NCBI GenBank assembly: GCA_003344405.1
Contig: NOWV01000070.1
Span: forward strand, 299,481 to 363,480
Reading direction: 5' to 3'
DNA: 64,000 nucleotides
DNA from: Trichoplax sp. H2
Lineage: Eukaryota > Placozoa > Uniplacotomia > Trichoplacea
Shown here piece after piece: positions 25,360-38,600 of this stretch (position 1 is its first letter; each line of letters opens with the position of its first letter). A model generated the notes under the pieces. It did no database searches, was not told where the DNA came from, and saw only the letters and a list, made by a program, of their open reading frames with translations. A program made the position numbers and the translations under genes.

Positions 25360-25664
25360 TTACAGTGTTATATACTGTATTACAGTAGAAATATCAATGT
25401 TAGGATAATTCTATTAGACTATCCTTATTTAGTTAACTTCTAATTTGGATATACTGTATTTTAATATAGCACTGACTTTTTATGACAGTGACACTTATAC
25501 ACATACTGAAATTAATAGTTATAATAGGGAATGCAAATCATCTGCTTACAGTTCGAATCATTGTGATTGTAATTTACTTATGGTAGACTGTAAATTATCA
25601 TGGAAATGTTCCGTGATAGGACATATCGTAATCTGACTATTCTGTATTAGTCATTATATGTCTA

Positions 25665-25684
25665 NNNNNNNNNNNNNNNNNNNN
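25665..25684. other. Assembly gap (20 N)
   Basis: A run of 20 N. The round number suggests a placeholder rather than a measured gap. Confidence 0.98.
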
Positions 25685-25881
25685 AGGTAAATTACAAGTT
25701 TATTTGTCATTAAATTTGATCATTAATGATACCTGCACCTGTCGAATTTTCCGGTTACAAAATAGAGCTAAACAGGTCTATTAATTCTTGCAGTGATGAT
25801 TACTGACATTATTTATTTATATAAACTTTAAAATTGAATGTCATAATTGCATCAGTCTGAGTTTAATTACTTAATGGACTG
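25685..25881. repeat. Duplicated gap flank, copy B of gap 1
   Basis: Begins exactly at the end of the N run and matches 25163-25359 at equal length, then continues into different sequence. Confidence 0.85.
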
Positions 25882-28800
25882 ATTAAAGTAATATTTTATG
25901 ATTGTTCAGTAATGTCTTTAGAACGCAGACGATTAATAATTATATTGAATAGGAGTTCATTTGCTTTTAGTTAACGTTAACAAAATTGAAACATCTTTAA
26001 ATACGTAGCTTTTCAGTGCAGAATTATAAGGTTATAATTTCGAATAACTATTCATTGTTCGATAATCCTTTAAGCTCAGAAGTCAGAATTTACTTCCATT
26101 CTAGCAGCATGAATTAGGTATTTAGTTAACTGCTAAGAGTAAATCCATAAATTGAAATGGAAATCCATGGAAGTAATTTTCTTTAAAGAAGGTCTGAAAT
26201 ACAAAGAAACAGTAACCAATTTACAATTTTTTCACATAAGTTAAAACGAATAGATATTGCTATCATTGTAAATCAAAATTGAGGGATGGCATGTTTAAAT
26301 AATATATCTTAGGAAATTAACTATAAGCTTATTCACTCCAGAAGGATAACATAAATAAGAGCGAAAGATGATAAGCTTTAAATAGTCAGTAGCTATAATA
26401 AAGATGTGTAATTAATGAATTAGTTTGGAACCTTAGAAATTTTTAAAAACGTTAGAATATCGCAGTACTCAGATTACTTCAGATCCTTATTTATGGTAAA
26501 CTTAGTAGATTTCGTAGTGTAGTGTATGTTAGCTTTACTCTTAAGCGATTACGCACGGTAAATTCTTAATCTCTGTTATCTGGGTTTACACTAAACTTTA
26601 AGCTGATTGTAGATGAACGTCATGATGTGGTTAGGATAGTATACGACTGCAAAAATCTTCTATGATTGATCGCAATATTTCTTATAAGTAGGATTAATTT
26701 CATTAATAGGCCTGCTAACTCACGCATATCCAATTATTTGTTGCTATAGTACTATTAACATAAGACGTAATGGGGTTATCGGAAGATTTCATCAAAATGA
26801 AATCATAATTATGCTATTTAATCTTATGAAAAGAAATACAATGAAGCAGGAACTAATATCGAAAAAGATTATTTTGGTTGATTATAAATTAGGTACAGAA
26901 TAACATCTCGTCTTATATCTAAACCTTGAATCCAAAATGAATAAGTCAGTAAGGATAAGATGAATATTTAATTCTGAAAAAACAACTAAGGCTGGTAAGA
27001 TTGGTTATCCAGATAATGCTTTATATTCATTATTTAAGTTCGAAATAAATTAAAATTTCTGATGAATCCTGCCGTGCTTGTAGCCTTTAATTTTAATTTT
27101 TGCTTTCTATGATTACTCGCTGAACGGATATAATAACTGTGTATTTTCTTAAATGACAGCATGAAATTGTTCATTATTTTTATTTCTTATTGGAACTTAA
27201 TATTAAAGTATAAATGTGTAATCTTCACGGGAAACCTGAATGTTATAATTTGAGATATACAAAAAAATTTACAAAGTCGCTTAATACGTTTGGTAACCAT
27301 ATAGTAGTAACTGTGGTCTTTAAAAAAAATTTCATTGCAAACTTTACAATCCGTAATATAATATATTCATTTACGCAATGAAACACATTTCTGATAATAT
27401 AAATTTTACTGTAATATATCTAACAATTACCCGGCACAATCAATATGGCTTAATTCTTTAAATAAATACCGGTAGTTAATATAGTTTATTTTGTAATAGA
27501 GTGATACGTACTGTATATTCACTTATTTTACGTGGTATCGAACGCACATATATTTTATATTGCCCTTTTTTGGCTCCAAAATCCAGCGAACACATGTTTT
27601 AATATATTACTACAGTAGCTCGGGAGACATACAATAGCTAGAGCTATCGTACTCTATAAATCATTTCCTAAACGAAATAGATCCTGTATTGTCGACTTAC
27701 GTGTGTATAAGACAGTGTAATATTGTATTCTAAGTTGATGATACATTTAGTAATGTCTACCGTAGGTATTGTGTTCAACATGTGATCGATATTCTCGTTA
27801 GAGGCTTAAGTATTAAATATTGCTAGCTTAGTAACTGTAATCCTTTTGAAGAGGAGCGCTACAGTGCTCACACTAGAGCTTCACATGAAAGGTGTAAACT
27901 ATCCTGTATTTGAGATGCTAATACTGAAGTGTATAGTAAGTAAGGCGCTAAGACTGTAAACACGGAAAAGTATATAAGCGAGTAGTTTAGTATTTAGATA
28001 ATTCTTTCTCGTTAGAGGTTCACAGCTAATCGATTACGTTGTATCTTCGTAAACGAGGTTATGTTCAATAAATCTTAATTTTCTAAAGTTTTGAAGATTC
28101 TAGATCTATCAACCTCACAGCGTGGTAATTATGATTGGCGTCTAAGGTGCCAATAAAGCCTTAAAGCAATCAATTTCTGCTTAATTTGCTGATTTAAGAG
28201 GTTTTATTGCTGTAACTAATTTAAACTTTATTGAAGAAATAAATCCTTGTATTCTAAAATCAGAAAAACTTTTAATTAACTGCATATCGAAAAATTATAC
28301 TAATGAGTAATTTTCGAATGATATCGTATGCAGAAGGTTTCTAATGACACTAGATCGTACTGAATGGGGTAATTCCAAGAAATTGCTTCATGACGGGATG
28401 ATGGACAAAAAAAATTAAAATAAAATCATCAAACTATTTTTCAGTAAAATATGCACCGTCTATGTAGTACTCATGATGATCAATACATATTGAGATCTTT
28501 TCGTCAAGGGAACGCGATGACAGCTGTCTAGACTAATTTATGAATAGTCTATCTACTTACATGGTATCACAATTTCAATTCTGTGACAAGTTAACCTAGA
28601 ACAAAAGTCTATAAGTAGCTTCTGATTAAACACCCTTTTATTTAACGTTAAATACATACAAAAAACACCGTAAAGGCATAACTTTTATTAGCAAAGATAC
28701 ATCTACAACTTTTCGCCACAGCACTCAACTCAAATGTTCCTGTTTATTTAGGAGCCATCTAATTTGTGAACAACAACAGTAGTATTATTGTACCTTACTA

Positions 28801-29460
28801 GGAGCAACATTTCGAACTGAGATGTTCCTTACATAGCTTTTCTATCAGTATATATTTTGAATCTCTTACTCGCACTTAATCTTAATCTAAGCACTAGGTT
28901 ATCCAATTCAACTGTCATCAACTAGAGCTTGAATTATCTTACTACTTTCTATCACACAATAACAATCGATATCAAATATGTAATGAACTATTTACAAACA
29001 ACATCCACATGTTAAGGCATTACTTATCTTACCTAGAACTACAAATATGGATATTTCCCATATTAGCTACTAGTGTATTTATTAAAATATCCTAACGGTA
29101 AGGCAACACCGTAATACACGGGAACGAAGATGTTTGCATTGAGAGCTTAATTTGCTCAAACACAATTCTTATTCTAACATCTGCTGATATTTTGAGGGCA
29201 CCAAGTGTAGTAAGGATAACTTTTTCACTAAACGGATGCAATTTTAGCATCGATCTTTTTAACTCTAAAGAAAACTAGAATGATTAAGTCCGATATTGTA
29301 CGATTGCTGTATATGTTCAGTACAAGAGCGATAGTCTCAATTTTTAGATTATAAATAAATATGATTGCTTTAACACATGCTGAGAGAATTCTATTTTTAA
29401 GTTATTACTCATTTAGGCAACCTTTCTGTCACTATCAGTCGCGGCTTAGATTTACGTATC

Positions 29461-29767
29461 ACCGTATTTAAGAGATAGAACTTATATCTGACCCTATCTA
29501 TCATCTACTAATTTGGAAATCTTATCTGAATGTAAAATTTTTATCAAAAAGAGAACAGAATCTTTTAATTTGAAACACCTTGACCATTCCACAAATTAAT
29601 AGATACATACTTAAATAGATAATATGCAAGGTGAAATTACTGATATTCGCTGATGCCTTTAGCTTTAAATTTGGTAATTGCTTACTTGTACATGAATATA
29701 TTTAAAACCAACGCACTTGTGCTGCAGTAAATATAAAACAGATTCATCGGATAAATTCTAAACACCT
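29461..29767. repeat. Duplicated gap flank, copy A of gap 2
   Basis: About 307 bp repeated at 30302-30604 with a few substitutions and a small indel. The match stops where the dispersed repeat at 29768 begins. Confidence 0.85.
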
Positions 29768-30165
29768 TGTAATGTAACTTAGTATTGTGATTGTAGACTG
29801 TTAGCCATGTGTAGTATAATGTACGGTAGATATTTGGTAGCTGTAACTATAGACTGTAGTGGTAGAGACTCTATGCTAGAGTACAGATGACTATATACAG
29901 TAAGCTGTTGAGTTACTAATATGGCTATAGGTAAAAATAGAACTGTAAATCATATATTAGGATATAGTTAATTCATTGTACTTTGGCTGGTGTGAATAAT
30001 GTCTACTTAAGTACTGTAGTCGTATCCATATTGGATTAATGATGGTCCGCAGTAGAATAGTCTTACTAAGAATAATTTAACTATATGTAAAATAAGGTAA
30101 AAGGTTGCCATGCGGATTGTAGCTGCGAATGCTACGGAAAATATAAAAGCATGCAACTTTAGATT
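29768..30165. repeat. Dispersed repeat family, copy 1
   Basis: About 400 bp similar to 39535-39975, sharing blocks such as GATGTACGGTAG-like and AAATCATATATTAGGATATA. No long open frame. It begins precisely where the two haplotype-like flanks diverge, so it is probably a mobile element. The 3' limit is approximate. Confidence 0.7.
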
Positions 30166-30281
30166 ATTCTGTTAGTTCGTTCTAGAAGTCTTTAGTAATA
30201 GTATTCGGCTAGAGTAGAGCTGTGTAGTTAATCTTTGTATAAGATTGAATAAAGCCCTTATTTTTCTAAAATTTTGAATTT

Positions 30282-30301
30282 NNNNNNNNNNNNNNNNNNN
30301 N
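30282..30301. other. Assembly gap (20 N)
   Basis: A run of 20 N, placed between repeat-derived sequence and the second copy of a duplicated flank. Confidence 0.98.
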
Positions 30302-30604
30302 ACCGTATTTAAGAGATAGAACTTATATCTGACCCTATCTATCATCTACTAATTTGGAAATCTTATCTGAATGTAAAATTTTTATCAAAAAGAGAACAGA
30401 ATTTATTTGAAACACCTTGACCATTCCACAAATTAATAGATACATACTTGAATAGATAATATGCAAGGTGAAGTTACTGATATTCGCTGATGTCTTTAGC
30501 TTTAAATTTGGTAATTGCTTACTTGTACATGAATATATTTAAAACCAACGCACTTGTGCTGCAGTAAATATAAAATAGATTCATCGGATAAATTCTAAAC
30601 ACCT
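30302..30604. repeat. Duplicated gap flank, copy B of gap 2
   Basis: Starts right after the N run and matches 29461-29767, then reads into sequence lacking the dispersed repeat. Confidence 0.85.
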
Positions 30605-33600
30605 ATATAACTTACGATCATAAGTTATGTTTGACGTTACAGAACCAAAGTTTATCCAATAAAATTTTAGCTCATATAATTCACATTTCAAAATCATCTA
30701 CACAGATTAAATTTCTACTTCATTCTAAGCCTATTAGTGAGGTACGAACACATCTAAAAGTAATCTTAGCACATGATATCTACTTCATTAATTACCTTTA
30801 ATGGTAACACATGGATTGTATGTAAGTCATTGATTTATTGTTAAAATTAATAAATTCTAGAGTAAGCCATTGTTCTTAACTCTTAGGAAGCAAAGGGATA
30901 ATTAATTACTAAAAATCTTGCGAACAGATATTAAGTAGCTGAAGTTTCAAAGTTTATGGATATAATCAACCATAAATTCAGGAAATATAAACTGTAAAAT
31001 ATAAAATTCTGTTCTATACATCAATTAATCAGTTATAATGATATTCTGTTATAGATATCAGTTGTGGAGTAACAAATTGCACCTCTTTGGTGTAATAATT
31101 AAATTGTTACAACTCAAGGGCTAAAAGCTATTTCATAATAGTAAGAGAAGATGAATTAATTGATTTTAAATGTAAGCATGATATTAAAGTCAAACTGAAT
31201 CTTATACAAGAAGGGTTACCGTATTGGATAGATTGCTATCGCTAGTTTTCAATCAAATATGAGCAAGATCAATTTGCAACTTTACGCTTTCGGTTCGTAT
31301 AATGCTGCAAATTTAATTATTTTTCCTTCACTATAACTCTAAATTTCTTTAATCCCTACGTATTTGCTAACGCAACTGTTGTGCTATACGCATCTGTAGT
31401 TATAAAGTGAGGTACTGATGAGATCTCTAATTTGAGGTTAACATAGTTTTTTACTTCTCTAAAAAATTTATTTCACTGTTGGTAAACCAATGGAGTTTTC
31501 TTAGTTTAAATAAAGAATCAATTATTCTCTTTCATATACTTGATGGAATTTTACGACATTGATTAAGATTAGCAACCGAATATTGATAAGATTCAATTTT
31601 TAACTAAATAAAGTGAAACAATATCATAATAAATTACTTAAGGCTTTAATCTCTTAATTGTTCTATACTTTCCGGTTCTTTTTCTGGTATTGATAGTAAC
31701 CATAAGCATAAATTTTTTAAATATATAGCATTATATTATGAGTAGATAGCTTGAATTAAACATATACGGACATTAGAAGAAATTTAAAAAATTTTGAATA
31801 ACATCATGAGAAATAATGTAGTTTTAGTGTTGTGGAAAAACATCTTATCGTTGATAGCTAGTTATGAACCCTTATGATGACGTTACTGCTAATAGCCATT
31901 CTTTTTCATTTAGGTATACTTTCGAGACCGCTGCAACTGCCAATCGTCATAAAAATCGTACATCCCCTTTTTTAATTAAATCAAATAATAATAATTGTTC
32001 GTTTTTGTTTGCTATATAATGAGATGTACCAGATAATTGATCATTGCTTTATCGATTAAGTTCGGTTTAAATTTATCCGGAGTCCCTCACTCATTGGAAA
32101 AGAATACTTATAAATTCTACATTGACGTACAATGTATTATTCTCCAATAACGGTTATTTGTTTGGGTACAAGCTAAATATTCCTTTATTATATGATAATT
32201 AATTAATAGCGGTAAGAGATTGAATGTTTAAAAGTAGAATGATGAAATGATCTCGTAAATGATTAAATATAAGTTTAAATCAGAAGATTGATAATACAAC
32301 GATTAATTTCTTACATATAGAAGATCAAAGTATATAACTGAACTCAATCATTTGGGATTACCTTCGGTATAAAAGCCAATGACATCTAGCGTATTTGAAG
32401 ATATCATTTAAAATTAATGGGTATAAAATAATTATTGTATGGTAGCGTGATCACACAAAATAGTATTATTCATATCAGAATTAGGTTGAAATTGTATAGC
32501 GCCAGCAGCTTAGGAATCAAGGATAAAATGGTATAATATAGCAACTAATGCCTCAGTAAACTGAAAGAAAGAAATGTTACTATTAGATAGTAATTAACAA
32601 GATTAATAATGATTATAATTACTATAGACATCAGAGAATTTAAAATTTCTTACCCGAGCTATCATCATTAAGATAAAGAGTAGATGTAGATTCTAGTCTA
32701 TCATTTAAGCAAAAGTATGAAAGAATGACTTATGCCAAGAACATAATGAAGAATTAACTTAACGTAGAAACGACCATCGTTACTTGCTTTCGGAAGTTAA
32801 AGAATGAAGAAAAACAGTGTTTAAGTCTTGACTGCAGTATAAGTACTATTGCACTAAGTGCGTTACAATTGAATCAAATGAAGAAGTAATGACGAATAGA
32901 ATTAGTTAAGAAACCGGAGGAAAGTCTTTTTTGCTAGTTGTCTAGAAATTATCTGAAAGATCTTGGATCAGTTTTAACATTAAAATTTCTATCTGGAATA
33001 AGCAAGAAAGTGATAAATGAATGCGATCTATAGCACTTCTTGATCCGATAACGCTCAATATAAATTTAGTTTTAAGAATCAAATATATGCTATACTAGAC
33101 GCTTCTTCATTGATACAACAGATCAATTGCGTTTTCAATTAATGCTTGGAATTGCACGAGACTGTATCAATTAGATGATCAATCTGAGAAGGTTAATAAA
33201 GTCCATCAGTCCATATCCTATACTGACTATGGCTATTGTTTTGTTGTTTATTTCGTGTTTTCTCTGGTTCAATTTCTTATACAATTAAATTGGGTGATCA
33301 TAATAATACATATAAGAGCTATGGAGTCGAAATGGAAAACGGTGCCAGTAGCCTCTTGCTTAATTATTTTGCTATGAATTGCAGCAGTATTAGGAAATAT
33401 TTATCGTTCTCGGCGAAGAATAAGAATGAAAATTTTAGTGAATGTATGTATCACTTAAATAATAATTGTAATCAGTGAGAATATACGAGGACAAGAATGA
33501 CATCATAGAATTTTTTAAAGAATCTCTCAAATAAAGTCTATTGAAGCAATATCGAAACATTGACGTAAGAGTTTATCCAAAGAAGTATCGATATTCTTAA

Positions 33601-34630
33601 ATTATATAAGAACCCATTAATAAGACGAGTTTAAAGTGGTATAGTGAAACTTATTGCAGACTTCATCATTAAAAGAAGTGATGATATGATCGCGAGATTC
33701 GTATGTAGAATTTAAATTACCAGTATTAAATGATATCCAAGGATTGGTATGGTCCAGGTAAAGAAATGTTGAAGTGAAATCGTTAGAATGATAGGAATGT
33801 ACATTAAAAGAAGGAGCTTGAAGTAATCATTTTAGAAATAAAGTCGCACGATAGACTTGTAATGAAATTTCGTGTAATGTGGCCAAATTTATTAAAATTC
33901 GCAATTATAAGAAAGACTACTTTTCAGGTAAATTTAGTATTACTTAAGATTGTTTTTATTAAACTCTAACAAGAATTATATTAACGATAGAATCTACCGC
34001 AGAAAATGTATACGAATCCAATTTTCCGGTTTTATCAAAACTGCTCATTAAATCAATTAATTTGCGGATGAATTGGGGATTTTTTAATATAAAATAATCT
34101 TACTACAGTGTATGGTCCACATTTAGCCATCTAGTACGGTATTATATGAATATGTATCAGAGTGGAAGAAAGAGTTTTTCTGAAAGTTAAAATGCCTTTA
34201 AATGGAATTTACCGGTGAAAAAGCTATAAGTCTTTATTCAGATTGCATCAGTTTAGATTAGTGATAAGCATTATCAGTGATAATGTTGATATCAACATTT
34301 ACTAAATGAGCTTACTACAGTATCCTTACTTTAAAATCGTTGCCAAACCCTTTATATGCACTGATATACTGAAGTAAATATGAACTCCTTCCATATTCTG
34401 GCTTGAAAAGTTCTTTATCTTTCATTTATTATTACAATGAATCTATTGTAGTTTTAATGATTTACCGCTATGCCTTAAACATGGGCACAAAATCGGGAGA
34501 GGCTTACTAACCTTAAATTAGCAGCAAATGGATATTTTTACCGCATTAGAAAGAAGGAAATAGTAGACTGCATAAATTCCGAGGTATATGGTTGCTAATT
34601 CCTTAAAGATTTGGCTGACTGTGATTAGAA

Positions 34631-35635
34631 TTAATACGTAGGGTTAACTTTTCCTCTTGAAAATCGCACAGTAGACGCCAAATAAGCAGATGCTTTAGTA
34701 TTAGTTGAATCTCCAATATTAGCATCATAACGTTGGCGGCGTAGTATACTAATAGTTAATCGTCGTTGCCCTTTCATTAAAGCTTGCTGAACTTCGTGTT
34801 TCAATGAACCAGTAAATAAGGTATAAAATATTGGATTCAAGGCTGTGTGAATGTAAGGTAATATTCGTAAACCAATTTGAATGGCTTCTTTAACTTTTGA
34901 AGGTAGCAATATCGATGATCGAATCATGTAATAGATACAGAAAGGTAACCAACATATCAAATAGAAACTAGTGATCAATACCACCTGATAATAAGCACGA
35001 TTATTTTTACGTACAGTTGTGGTTAGTTGTTTTGCTGTCTTGCTGTAGCTAACAACGAGGTATAAAATCCACATATAGAGGGAGAGTGTAATAATACATG
35101 GTATAAAATACATAAATAAGAATAGTAACCACTGAACGGCTAAAATCCCACTTGGCGATTGATCGAGGATATACCAAACTTTGATCAGAAGGAATGAAGC
35201 AATAAAGGGGATTAACCATGCGATGATATTAATAGATACGATAATAGTAGTAGTCATAATTCGTTTATATTTTAATGGAATATAGACTCGCAGAAAGCGA
35301 TGAACAGTTAGCATGGTGATTTGCCAATTAAATGCTCCTACAAATGCATTTTGCACTGCTAAGGCAGATAGCATATCTATTTTCAATTGGGCTATCAGAA
35401 TTAGATGAATAATTCCTGTTCCAATACTGGAAGTAAATATATTGCTAATGAATGTAACTTCACGATTTCTTAATGTTTTATGAAATAAAACAAAAATTAG
35501 GCCCAAAAAATTAATTGCAATAACTATTATAGCGATGATCAAGGTTATTGTATTTTCGATGGCTAAAACTTGAGCGGCAACAGACAGTGTCTCATCCAGT
35601 GTTTGATTGTTTTGCGAAGAATTAGTACTAGCCAT
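34631..35635 (-). CDS. Rhodopsin-class (class A) G protein-coupled receptor
   Basis: A single-exon receptor of 334 residues with seven hydrophobic segments. The N-terminus is short and carries possible N-glycosylation sites (NSS, NQT). Class A landmarks: VHRFLRVY at 111-118 at the end of TM3, ICWLPF at 227-232 in TM6, and NPIFYTLF at 267-274 in TM7, followed by a helix-8-like stretch and a basic tail. Odd points: the DRY aspartate is H (VHRF), TM2 has no aspartate, and no cysteine lies at the TM3 start or in the second extracellular loop, so the usual disulfide is absent. Expected role: plasma-membrane signalling through G proteins; the ligand cannot be told from sequence. Intronless receptors of this kind are common in lineage-specific GPCR expansions. 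It has no close coding neighbour on either side. Confidence 0.92.
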   Translation of the reverse strand: MASTNSSQNNQTLDETLSVAAQVLAIENTITLIIAIIVIAINFLGLIFVLFHKTLRNREVTFISNIFTSSIGTGIIHLILIAQLKIDMLSALAVQNAFVGAFNWQITMLTVHRFLRVYIPLKYKRIMTTTIIVSINIIAWLIPFIASFLLIKVWYILDQSPSGILAVQWLLFLFMYFIPCIITLSLYMWILYLVVSYSKTAKQLTTTVRKNNRAYYQVVLITSFYLICWLPFCIYYMIRSSILLPSKVKEAIQIGLRILPYIHTALNPIFYTLFTGSLKHEVQQALMKGQRRLTISILRRQRYDANIGDSTNTKASAYLASTVRFSRGKVNPTY

Positions 35636-38600
35636 GATAGATAAAGATGAGAATTAAAATGGATCCAAACCGAAAATCCTGCTTTTTAATGAAAAGCGGT
35701 AGATGAATAATATGATAAGTTCGTAAGGATATTCTTTATAATTACTTTGCAATTATAAAATCATCAAGACTACAACAAAATAGATTTCCAAATTCTATTC
35801 ACCAGCATCGAGTGCAGTTATTTCAAAAATAGTAAGTGAAGGTAACGGACAGCAGTTAATTATGAGTAATCTTAATTTATCTCACTAAATAATATGAATT
35901 ATTAAAAGTGAAAAGAGGTGTCTAGTTTAGTGTTAAATATCCAGATGCTGGAGCCTTTGTTTGAATAATTTTTTTGTAGTATACAATAATAACAGTTAGA
36001 CACAAAGCAAGGCAAAAAGTCACATAATAAATTCGTGATTCAGTTATTTGATTTTAGAATTAGCTTAGTGATAATCAAGTGATCGATTCCTTTCATTAAT
36101 TTTCAATTTATCATACTATTATATATTTTATTGATCTAGTTTTTGACGTAAGGACTATGATATAACATTGTATCTTGCTACGATTTTTTTAGCCCAGAAA
36201 ATATAATTGTAGTCAAAGTACTGTAAATAATTATTCATGGTAGATATATTCGAACTTGACCGAGTATTTTAACTCCAGTGGATTACATTTACGAATCAAT
36301 AAACCAACACAACATGTTGATGGCACCAATATCAGCCCACACACTACCGTCGAGAATATCCGCTATTTTGTGTATAAAATTAATCTTTAATTGTATATTG
36401 TTTCGTGCCCTTGATCCTCTTATACTATTCTGATTACCGGCAACCAAAATAATACTTTTCAATCACTGTGAATAAGATTAGCTTCAAATTTTTAATCCTA
36501 ATATAGCCTAAGGATACAAAAAAATGATTATGAAATTGATTCATTTATTTGATGATCAGTTCTGTTGGCTAATTGTAACAAGGCTATATAGCAGAATATT
36601 GGGGGGAAAAAATAACAATTGGATATATTTTATAATTTAAGTAAGAGTCATTCATACAAGCAGTATGAGTTGACATATGTTGCAATAGATTTTTCTGCTC
36701 TCTGTTATTAAGTTTCCTTAGCAAAATTATCAATAAGAAATATTCTTCTACATTGCTATCAACATTAATATCAGCACACTATGGCAGAAATAACTGCAAT
36801 AGCCATGAAAGAAGTTGAATTAGATCGTTATTTACCCAAGTATCTGCTATCAAAAACAAAAGATGGAAATTTTCGTAAAAATTGGTCGTATTCTGCTTTC
36901 TTCTTTATAGTATTACCTTACATAAAATTAGATTTATCTAGAGCACATTTATTAGTACGTATAGTTTATAGTGCTTTGATATATTCCAACTGTGATGTCC
37001 TACTATGTATTGTTATTATTTTTTTAGATTTATTAGTGTAAGTCTTTTGATAGGTTTACTAACTGAATTAGAATTATACTGTAATAAATGTAAGCTACCC
37101 TGCATTTTCAAGCCTTTTTGATCTTACTTTCTTGAATATACTATAACAAAATTATTACATCTAGTAACTATTATGAAACTTTTATAAGCACTTCATTATC
37201 TTGGAAATGTTGGTCTTTCGTATCTTATTGTTTTTAACTGCTAAGGGACAGCGAAAATTATTGCCCTTCTCGAATACGCTTATCCTAATGTATTTATTAC
37301 CGATATTGAATAGTGCATGGAGGCTATTTTCGCCTTTAAATATTGGCAAATTTCTGTAATAATTTTCTGGGTTACCGTATACCACTTTAGAATGCTATCT
37401 ACCTTTCATTACCTTTCATTTCCTTGGAAATTGTAGACTACTATGATAATTTTACTGCTGAATAGTATTTAAATTGCCGTTTTAGAAATATTGCGTTTTT
37501 ACTCTATGTTTCTTTGTCGAGTATATTTTGCCTTGCCTTAAAGTTACTCACACTACATTAGTGAGTAAATTTTATCATACCTATATCTTCCGACTACAAT
37601 TTTACGAAATTAATTATCTTGCGGAAGTGATCGTTTTATTCATCATATTTCCGTCCAGTTACGTTCTATTTACGAAGAAAATATGCACTATATTTTTTCG
37701 ACATCGTTTATGTTATTTTTATGCTATACTTTATTTTTGGTATTATCTTGTGATTACTTTCGTGATTTTCAGGTCACGTTGACCTTAGGATCTCGAGAAA
37801 ACACGCTCGTAAATCTAATTTAAGGATAGAATCTTGTAATTTTCGTCTAAATAAATATATGATTGCTTTCAATGTTCTCCTATAATGAATATTGTTGGTG
37901 AATAAAATCTCGTTGTTAGTAAAATTGGGTATTGTTGCTTACAGTTTTCTTATACGTATAAAGAATTGAATCCCTCCCTGTCTATGGTACGATATGTATC
38001 TCTATCAGGTATTGCACTAAGTCGGGAGTCAAAGTTCTACTTAATGATACTGACAGAGACTTTGCGATTACTACAAATGATACTTTAAAAGCTATTATAT
38101 TCAAATGGAATGATACGTTGAAATAGATTATTTATAAATTTAAAATAGTTCTGCTTATTTATGAGCATTTAATTATGATGAAACCATAATATTTATTTTA
38201 AAGCTATCATTAATTAATTAATTACTATTGGTTTCCTAGCTACGACTACATTCACCTTTTGGATCAAATGGATAAAAACTTTGAATACACAAGATTCTAC
38301 TGTAAGATATTAATATCCTACAAATCCAGTTTTGTTGCACTCATAAGAGGCTGATTTTGATATAATTTCCTAATGTTAGCAAGGGTAAATAACTGGAGCC
38401 ATTAGGTAATCGTCAAATTATCATCTTTTCATAAATTATAGTTAAAGACTTAGAATAAATTCCATAAAATTCAGACGATGTTTATATAAAACGTGTTTAT
38501 TTACTGTCTACAGGAACTAAGGCTAATAACAATGTAAATTTTACTAGTAGAATTAGCTAGTTGTTATTACAACTATTAAGTACAATAATAATTTCTTTGC

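Larger units (their letters stand above)
20626..34630. other. 14 kb without a supportable gene
   Basis: AT-rich sequence between the 5' end of the mosaic gene and the GPCR. It contains two assembly gaps with duplicated flanks and one dispersed repeat copy. The longest open frame (minus 23763-24119, 118 codons) has no motif I recognise and no clear splice context. Regulatory DNA, short exons or noncoding RNA cannot be excluded. Confidence 0.5.

Noticed and set aside
25163-25881. True tandem duplication at gap 1
   Set aside because: Position exactly against an N run, equal lengths and SNP-like differences favour unmerged haplotypes.
33236-33478. Plus-strand open frame with a signal-peptide-like start
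   Set aside because: 80 codons with no family motif or partner exon; evidence too weak to call a secreted peptide.
36781-37041. Plus-strand open frame of 86 codons after the GPCR
   Set aside because: Hydrophobic end arises from T-rich DNA, and no known domain is present.
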